Below are positions 14,396 through 18,420 of a DNA stretch of 18,420 nt, one piece after another. Within the stretch, counting starts at the first letter, position 1. The number at the start of each line of letters is the position of its first letter. The notes beneath the pieces are model-generated. The model ran no database searches, had not been told where the DNA came from, and saw nothing but the letters and a program-made list of their open reading frames with translations. The stretch is taken from NCBI GenBank assembly GCA_958431945.1, contig CAUASQ010000020.1, positions 1 to 18,420 on the forward strand, in the 5' to 3' direction. The translations under genes and the position numbers were made by a program. Source of the DNA: an uncultured Collinsella sp. (GTDB lineage: Bacteria > Actinomycetota > Coriobacteriia > Coriobacteriales > Coriobacteriaceae).

Positions 14396-15307
14396 ATGTC
14401 CCACAATACCCTGCCGACCGTCGCTGAGCTTTCGGGCGAGATGCGCGAGCGCTTGGCCAAGGTCAAGTACGTCTTTACCGACCTGGATGCCACGATGCTC
14501 GCACCCGGCTCGTGCGTGCTGCGCGACAACGACGGCAACCCCTCGACCAAACTCGTCGAGGCCGTCGTGGCGCTCGCTCGCGCTGGTATTCAGGTGGTTC
14601 CCACCTCGGGCCGCAACCGTACCATGATCCACGAGGACGCGCGCGTGCTCGGCCTCAACTCCTACATTGGTGAGATGGGCGGCCTGGTCATGTACGACCT
14701 CAAAGCCAACGATTGGGAGTATCTGACCGGCGACATGCCTTACGACCCCGCCTGTGGCCTCACGCCGCACCAGGTGATCGAGCAGACCGGCGTGTGCGAG
14801 AAGATCATCGCCCGCTGGCCGCACAAGATCGAGTATCACAACGACATGTCGACCGGCTACAAATACCGTGAGGTCACCGTCGGCATGCGCGGCGATGTGC
14901 CCGATGATGAGGTTCAGGCCATCCTGGACGAGGCCGGCTGCGGTCTGATCTGGGCTTGCAACGGCCATCTGACTCACCTGTCCAAGCCGACGACGCTCGA
15001 GCTCGATCGCGTCGAGGACGGTCGCGCCTTCAACATCAATCCGGCGGGTCTTAACAAAGGCGTTGCCATTGCGCGCTTCTGCGAGCACCTGGGGATCGAG
15101 CGCGAGGAGACGCTTGCGCTCGGCGACTCCGAGTCCGACTTCTACATGGCCGACCATGTTGGCATGTTCTGCCTGGTCGAGAATGGTCTGACGAGCGCCG
15201 GTGCCCCGGAGTTCTTGGACGCCTGCGACAATGCCTATATTACGCGCGGCAAGATTGTCGACGGTTGGGTGGCAACGGCCGAGCTGCTGGTCGCAGCCCG
15301 TTCGTAG
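14396..15307 (+). CDS. HAD-superfamily hydrolase, Cof/IIB type
   Basis: This is a 303-residue haloacid-dehalogenase-fold protein with a cap inserted between motifs II and III, as in Cof-type sugar or nucleotide phosphatases. Motif I is DLDAT at 29-33, with Asp29 the nucleophile and Asp31 the acid/base; the usual Gly is replaced by Ala32. Motif II is VPTSGRN, Lys in LNKG fits motif III, and motif IV is GDSESD at 243-248. Family members hydrolyse small phosphates in the cytoplasm; the substrate is not predictable. I chose ATG 14396, with CGGAG 6 nt upstream, over an in-frame GTG at 14333 that lacks a ribosome site. Its place between murE and murI might mean a link to cell-wall sugar phosphates, but that is only context. 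Confidence 0.85.
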   Translation: MSHNTLPTVAELSGEMRERLAKVKYVFTDLDATMLAPGSCVLRDNDGNPSTKLVEAVVALARAGIQVVPTSGRNRTMIHEDARVLGLNSYIGEMGGLVMYDLKANDWEYLTGDMPYDPACGLTPHQVIEQTGVCEKIIARWPHKIEYHNDMSTGYKYREVTVGMRGDVPDDEVQAILDEAGCGLIWACNGHLTHLSKPTTLELDRVEDGRAFNINPAGLNKGVAIARFCEHLGIEREETLALGDSESDFYMADHVGMFCLVENGLTSAGAPEFLDACDNAYITRGKIVDGWVATAELLVAARS

Positions 15308-15358
15308 CGCGACGCATCACGATTGGTCACATTTTTCGAGAGAGAATCTGGTGAGGTA

Positions 15359-16243
15359 ATGTCCGATATCGATAATATGGCCGGGGACACGCGTCCGATC
15401 GGCGTGTTCGACTCGGGCCTGGGCGGCTTGACGGTCGCGCGCGCGATCGCAACGGCACTTCCGCACGAGTCCGTCTACTATTTCGGTGACACTAAGCGCT
15501 GCCCTTATGGCACCCGCACCGAGGACGAGGTTCGCTCGTTTGCGCTGCAGGCGGGCCGCTGGCTATCGAGGCACGACGTTAAGATCATGGTCATCGCCTG
15601 CAACACGGCGACCGCCGCGGCCTTGCGTTTGGCTCAGCAAGTGCTCGACGTTCCCGTGATCGGCGTGATCGCCCCGGGCGCGCGCGCCGCCATCAACAGC
15701 ACGCGTACGCGTCGCGTGGGCGTGCTCGCCACCAATCTCACCATTCGCTCGGGCGCCTACACGCGCGCCATCCAGGATTTGGATGCTGGTGTCGATGTGT
15801 ATGGCTGCCCGGCTTCGAGCTTTGTCGAGGTCGTCGAGCACGAGCTCGCCTCGGGCGCGCATCTGCAGGAGCAGTGGCTCGAGAACGAGGATATTTTTGA
15901 TACGCCAGCCGTTCGCGCGCTGGTTGGCGCCACAGTCGAGCCGCTGCACGATCGTGGCATCGATACCGTGGTACTCGGCTGCACGCATTTCCCGCTGCTC
16001 GTGGGGCCTATTCGCCATGCGCTGGGTCCCGGAGTGCGCGTGGTGAGTTCCGCCGAGGAGACCACGCGCGAGCTGACCGATATTCTCACGCGCCGCGAGC
16101 AGCTGGCGGGCGACGCAGCCGAGCCGCAGCATCGCTTTGCCACCACGTCTGACAACATTGCCGAGTTTGCGGTGGCGGGTAGCTTTATCTTTGGCCAGCC
16201 GCTCAAAAGCATCGAACATATCGATATCGATGAGCTGAAATAG
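15359..16243 (+). CDS. murI: Glutamate racemase
   Basis: MurI converts L- to D-glutamate for peptidoglycan. The 294-residue protein has the N-terminal IGVFDSGLGGLTV motif with the first catalytic aspartate/serine pair, FGDTKRCPYG, the first catalytic cysteine Cys81 in IACNTAT, and the second, Cys208, in GCTHFPLL, so both acid/base residues are present. ATG 15359 has only a GAGG at 15353-15356, two bases from the start; a purine run GAGAGAG at 15339-15345 lies 13 bases away. Initiation may be weak, or may use the in-frame ATG at 15377. An in-frame TTG at 15323 gives a non-family N-terminus. The murI-rph-rdgB order that follows is common in Gram-positive bacteria. Confidence 0.95.
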   Translation: MSDIDNMAGDTRPIGVFDSGLGGLTVARAIATALPHESVYYFGDTKRCPYGTRTEDEVRSFALQAGRWLSRHDVKIMVIACNTATAAALRLAQQVLDVPVIGVIAPGARAAINSTRTRRVGVLATNLTIRSGAYTRAIQDLDAGVDVYGCPASSFVEVVEHELASGAHLQEQWLENEDIFDTPAVRALVGATVEPLHDRGIDTVVLGCTHFPLLVGPIRHALGPGVRVVSSAEETTRELTDILTRREQLAGDAAEPQHRFATTSDNIAEFAVAGSFIFGQPLKSIEHIDIDELK

Positions 16244-16297
16244 ATGTAAGGCAGCCGTCAAGGCCTTCGCCACATCTTTTGCCGAAAGGATATTTCT

Positions 16298-17023
16298 ATG
16301 GAGTACATGCAGGTCAACCGCACTAACGGTCGCGCCGCCAACGAGTTGCGCCCCGTTAAGCTCACCCGCGGCGTTATGAAGCACGCCCACGGCTCGTGCC
16401 TGGCCGAGTTCGGCGACACGCGCGTACTGTGCGCCGCCACCATCGAGGAGGGTGTGCCGGGTTGGCGCAAGGGCGCCAAGGCCGGCTGGGTGACGGCGGA
16501 ATATGCGATGCTGCCGGCCTCGACCGGTAAACGCTGCAAGCGCGAGCATGCCAACCGCAAGGGCCGCTCCATGGAGATCGAGCGGCTTATCGGCCGCAGT
16601 CTGCGTACTGTCGTCAACATGAAGGCGCTCGGCGAGTACACCGTTACCGTCGACTGCGATGTGATCCAGGCCGATGGCGGCACGCGTACGGCGAGCATTA
16701 CCGGTGCCTGGTTGGCGCTGCACGACGCCCTTGCCATGTGGGTCGAGGCGGGCAAACTCGAGCGCATCCCGCTCACGGGCCAGGTTGCCGCCATTTCCAT
16801 GGGCGTCGTCGACGGCAACACCCTGCTCGACTTGGATTATTCCGAGGACAGCCACGCCGAGGTCGACATGAACCTCGTCGCCACCGATTCCGGTGAGATG
16901 ATCGAACTCCAGGGTACCGGCGAGCAGGCGCCCTTCGATCGCAAGCGTCTCAACGCCCTGCTCGACCTGGGCGACAAGGGTATCGCCGAGCTCATCGAGC
17001 TTCAGCGCCAAGCCCTCGCCTAA
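16298..17023 (+). CDS. rph: Ribonuclease PH
   Basis: RNase PH is a phosphorolytic 3'-5' exoribonuclease that trims tRNA 3' ends and works as a hexameric ring. The 241-residue protein is full length. Visible blocks are the FGDTRVLCAAT strand, a basic loop with the conserved GRSMEIERLIGRSLR helix, the phosphate and metal-site stretch DCDVIQADGGTRTASITGA, and MNLVATDSGEMIELQGTGE. ATG 16298 follows GAAAGGA; an in-frame ATG three codons later is a possible alternative. It is 54 bases after murI with no terminator between them, so they are probably cotranscribed. The stop codon lies inside a terminator stem. Confidence 0.96.
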   Translation: MEYMQVNRTNGRAANELRPVKLTRGVMKHAHGSCLAEFGDTRVLCAATIEEGVPGWRKGAKAGWVTAEYAMLPASTGKRCKREHANRKGRSMEIERLIGRSLRTVVNMKALGEYTVTVDCDVIQADGGTRTASITGAWLALHDALAMWVEAGKLERIPLTGQVAAISMGVVDGNTLLDLDYSEDSHAEVDMNLVATDSGEMIELQGTGEQAPFDRKRLNALLDLGDKGIAELIELQRQALA

Positions 17024-17058
17024 CCTGCCAAAAAGGGATGTTAATTTTGGCAGGTTTT
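17022..17058 (+). terminator. Terminator overlapping the rph stop codon
   Basis: A 12-bp perfect stem, AACCTGCCAAAA (17022-17033) with TTTTGGCAGGTT (17045-17056), ends in TTTT (17055-17058). The first two bases are part of the rph TAA. The A/T ends make it usable in either direction. Confidence 0.8.
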
Positions 17059-17083
17059 ATCTGGGAAAACGTCGAAGTATAAG
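17056..17083 (+). promoter_or_regulatory. Possible promoter of rdgB-dtd
   Basis: TTTATC at 17056-17061 and TATAAG at 17078-17083 have a 16-bp spacer and follow the rph terminator. A new start here would explain separate transcription of rdgB and dtd. Motif match only. Confidence 0.35.
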
Positions 17084-17166
17084 ACTGCCGTTGATTGAGA
17101 CGGGAGAGAGACCGAAGTCCTCGTCGTCCTCAACTCGGCATTGCTATAGAGACAAGGAGGCCAGTC

Positions 17167-17808
17167 ATGGCACTTGAGAAGATTGACATCGACACCCTCG
17201 ACCCGGCGGCGACCATCGTCGTGGCAACGGGCAACGCCCATAAGCTCACCGAGATCGAGGCCATTTTGGGCAAGGTCATGCCCGAGGTGCGCTTTGTGGC
17301 GCTCGGCCAGCTGGGTGATTTTGAGGATCCCGAGGAAAACGGCACGACGTTTTTGGAGAACGCCATCATCAAGGCGCAGGCTGCGGTCGAGGAGACGGGT
17401 CTTATGGCCATTGCCGACGATTCGGGCTTGGTCGTCGACGCGCTGGACGGTGAGCCCGGTGTGTATAGCGCGCGCTACGCGGGCGTTCACGGCGACGACG
17501 CCGCCAACAATGCCAAGCTGCTCGTGAATCTGGATGGCGTGGCCGACGAGGATCGCACCGCGCGCTTTATGAGCGTCGTCGCGCTCATCGACACGGACGG
17601 TTTGGTCACCTATGGCGAGGGCGCCTGCGAGGGCGTTATCGCGCACGAGGGCCGCGGCGATCACGGCTTTGGCTACGACCCGCTGTTCCTGCCGGTCGAC
17701 ACGCCGGGCAAGACCATGGCCGAGCTGACGGCTGACGAGAAGAACGCCATCAGCCATCGTTTCCACGCGCTCGAGCATCTGTCCGCCAAGCTGACGGGCG
17801 AGGAGTAG
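17167..17808 (+). CDS. rdgB: XTP/dITP pyrophosphatase (RdgB/HAM1 family)
   Basis: RdgB hydrolyses ITP, dITP and XTP to monophosphates and pyrophosphate, keeping deaminated purines out of nucleic acids. The protein has 213 residues, a little longer than the usual 200 because of about 15 extra N-terminal residues. TGNAHK at 21-26 is the nucleotide-binding motif; TFLENA near 61-66, ADDSG at 83-87 with the metal-binding and catalytic acids, SARYAG at 101-106 and a GFGYDPLF block follow, with SHRFHAL near the end. ATG 17167 has a strong AAGGAGG at 17154-17160, which rules out a longer TTG start upstream. It ends 3 bases before dtd and carries that gene's ribosome site. Confidence 0.96.
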   Translation: MALEKIDIDTLDPAATIVVATGNAHKLTEIEAILGKVMPEVRFVALGQLGDFEDPEENGTTFLENAIIKAQAAVEETGLMAIADDSGLVVDALDGEPGVYSARYAGVHGDDAANNAKLLVNLDGVADEDRTARFMSVVALIDTDGLVTYGEGACEGVIAHEGRGDHGFGYDPLFLPVDTPGKTMAELTADEKNAISHRFHALEHLSAKLTGEE

Positions 17809-17811
17809 ACC

Positions 17812-18258
17812 GTGCGTGCGGTGGTGCAGCGCGTGCTCAACGCCGGCGTGACGGTCGACGGCGAGTGCGTGGGCCGCATTGGACGCGGCTACCTGGTGCT
17901 GCTGGGTGTGGGCCATGGCGATACGCATGCCGAGGCCGACAAGCTGTGGGGCAAGCTCCGCGGGCTGCGTATCAACGAGGACGAGAACGGCAAGACCAAC
18001 TTGGCGCTTGCCGATGTCGACGGCGAGGTACTCGTGGTGTCGCAGTTCACGCTGTTCGCTGACTACCGCCACGGTCGCCGTCCGTCGTTTACCGATGCCG
18101 GCGCGCCCGATGTTGCCAACGAGCTCTACGAGTACTTCCTGACGCTCGTTCGTCAAGATGTCGAACACGTGGCGCACGGCATCTTTGGCGCCGATATGAA
18201 AGTCGATCTTGTCAACGACGGTCCGTTCACCATCGTCTTGGACACCGACAACCTTTAG
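17812..18258 (+). CDS. dtd: D-aminoacyl-tRNA deacylase
   Basis: Dtd removes D-amino acids (and glycine from tRNA-Ala) from mischarged tRNA, protecting translation. The protein has 148 residues, the family norm, starting MRAVVQRVLNAGVTVDG. The active-site motifs are SQFTLFAD at 77-84 with GRRPSF at 88-93, and the cross-subunit Gly-cisPro motif as GPFT at 137-140. The start is GTG 17812; its AGGAG (17801-17805) lies inside the last codons of rdgB, so the two are translationally coupled. A D-glutamate-making MurI in the same cluster gives a plausible reason to keep D-amino-acid protection nearby, though that link is inference. Confidence 0.96.
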   Translation: MRAVVQRVLNAGVTVDGECVGRIGRGYLVLLGVGHGDTHAEADKLWGKLRGLRINEDENGKTNLALADVDGEVLVVSQFTLFADYRHGRRPSFTDAGAPDVANELYEYFLTLVRQDVEHVAHGIFGADMKVDLVNDGPFTIVLDTDNL

Positions 18259-18286
18259 GTTACGCGGTTTTACCAAACCGCGTAAC
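18259..18286. terminator. Hairpin immediately after dtd
   Basis: A 12-bp perfect stem, GTTACGCGGTTT (18259-18270) with AAACCGCGTAAC (18275-18286) and loop TACC, starts at the base after the dtd TAG. No T-tract follows on either strand, so it is a terminator only by position; 3'-end protection is an alternative. Confidence 0.5.
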
Positions 18287-18344
18287 AACTGGTCATGCGA
18301 GATTGTCGTCTGGTACGTATTTGGGACGGGGCTTATTTAGCTAC

Positions 18345-18374
18345 TTGCGTATGGCGGCAGCAGGGTGCTATAGT
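18345..18374 (+). promoter_or_regulatory. Promoter for a gene beyond the right edge
   Basis: TTGCGT at 18345-18350 and TATAGT at 18369-18374 have an 18-bp spacer and a TGC extension before the -10. The predicted transcript leaves the window after a small hairpin at 18395-18410. Confidence 0.6.
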
Positions 18375-18394
18375 ATTAGAGTTTTGTCTATCTT

Positions 18395-18414
18395 AGGGGT
18401 ATTATCCCCTTTTT
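18395..18414 (+). terminator. Small hairpin with T-run in the leader at the right edge
   Basis: AGGGG (18395-18399) pairs with CCCCT (18406-18410), loop TATTAT, followed by TTTT. It lies about 20 bases after the predicted transcript start. The stem is short; it may be an attenuator, a 5' stabilising hairpin, or chance. Confidence 0.35.
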
Positions 18415-18420
18415 GAATTG

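Noticed and set aside
15563..17011. 482-codon open frame on the - strand across murI and rph
   Set aside because: It spans two well-recognised genes and their gap, and has Arg/Ala/Gly/His-rich shadow composition.
1..18420. CRISPR array, prophage or toxin-antitoxin module
   Set aside because: No regularly spaced repeats, phage genes or small paired genes were found; the only repeats are those at the tRNA-Val region.

Overview
The window is an 18.4-kb bacterial chromosomal segment. Its coding regions are GC-rich, and all recognisable protein genes lie on the + strand. The gene set, base composition and protein sequences suggest a Gram-positive actinobacterium of the Coriobacteriia, most like Collinsella. 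That placement rests on recall of family sequences, not on a search. Nearly everything is core metabolism; the accessory-looking DNA is confined to about 0.9 kb between argD and asnB.

Layout. (1) 1-293 has no convincing gene and ends in a promoter. (2) 294-3778 holds an FMN riboswitch followed by a riboflavin ECF transporter operon: ribU, a two-domain fused EcfA ATPase, and ecfT, each overlapping the next by 1-4 bases. (3) 3809-4710 carries two tandem paralogous pyridoxamine-phosphate-oxidase-like flavoproteins, closed by a long hairpin. (4) 4846-9857 is an arginine/ornithine operon, argC-argJ-argB-argD, behind candidate ArgR operator sites. It converts glutamate to ornithine by the acetyl-recycling route; argF and argR are not in the window. 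(5) 9858-10732 is intergenic. It contains tandem hairpins, a 217-bp AT-rich segment bounded by 29-nt inverted repeats, a tandem duplication of the 3' end and downstream terminator of a tRNA-Val gene, and the intact tRNA-Val(UAC) on the - strand. (6) 10733-12613 is a glutamine-dependent asparagine synthetase. (7) 12726-16243 is a peptidoglycan-precursor group: murE, a HAD phosphatase, and murI. (8) 16298-18258 is rph-rdgB-dtd: RNase PH, a nucleotide-pool house-cleaning pyrophosphatase and D-aminoacyl-tRNA deacylase. (9) 18259-18420 holds a hairpin and a strong promoter for a gene beyond the edge.

How the parts work together. FMN level gates riboflavin uptake through the riboswitch, probably at translation, because the aptamer ends about 15 nt before the ribU start. 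ArgJ recycles the acetyl group and ArgB has the N-terminal helix typical of arginine-inhibited kinases, so the arg operon is probably controlled both by repression and by feedback. MurE lacks the arginine of the DAP-type DNPR motif, so the cell-wall diamino acid is probably not meso-DAP. MurI supplies D-glutamate for the same stem peptide.

No CRISPR array, phage module, toxin system or clearly new multigene system is visible. The least explained DNA is the inverted-repeat and tRNA-duplication region at about 9974-10487.
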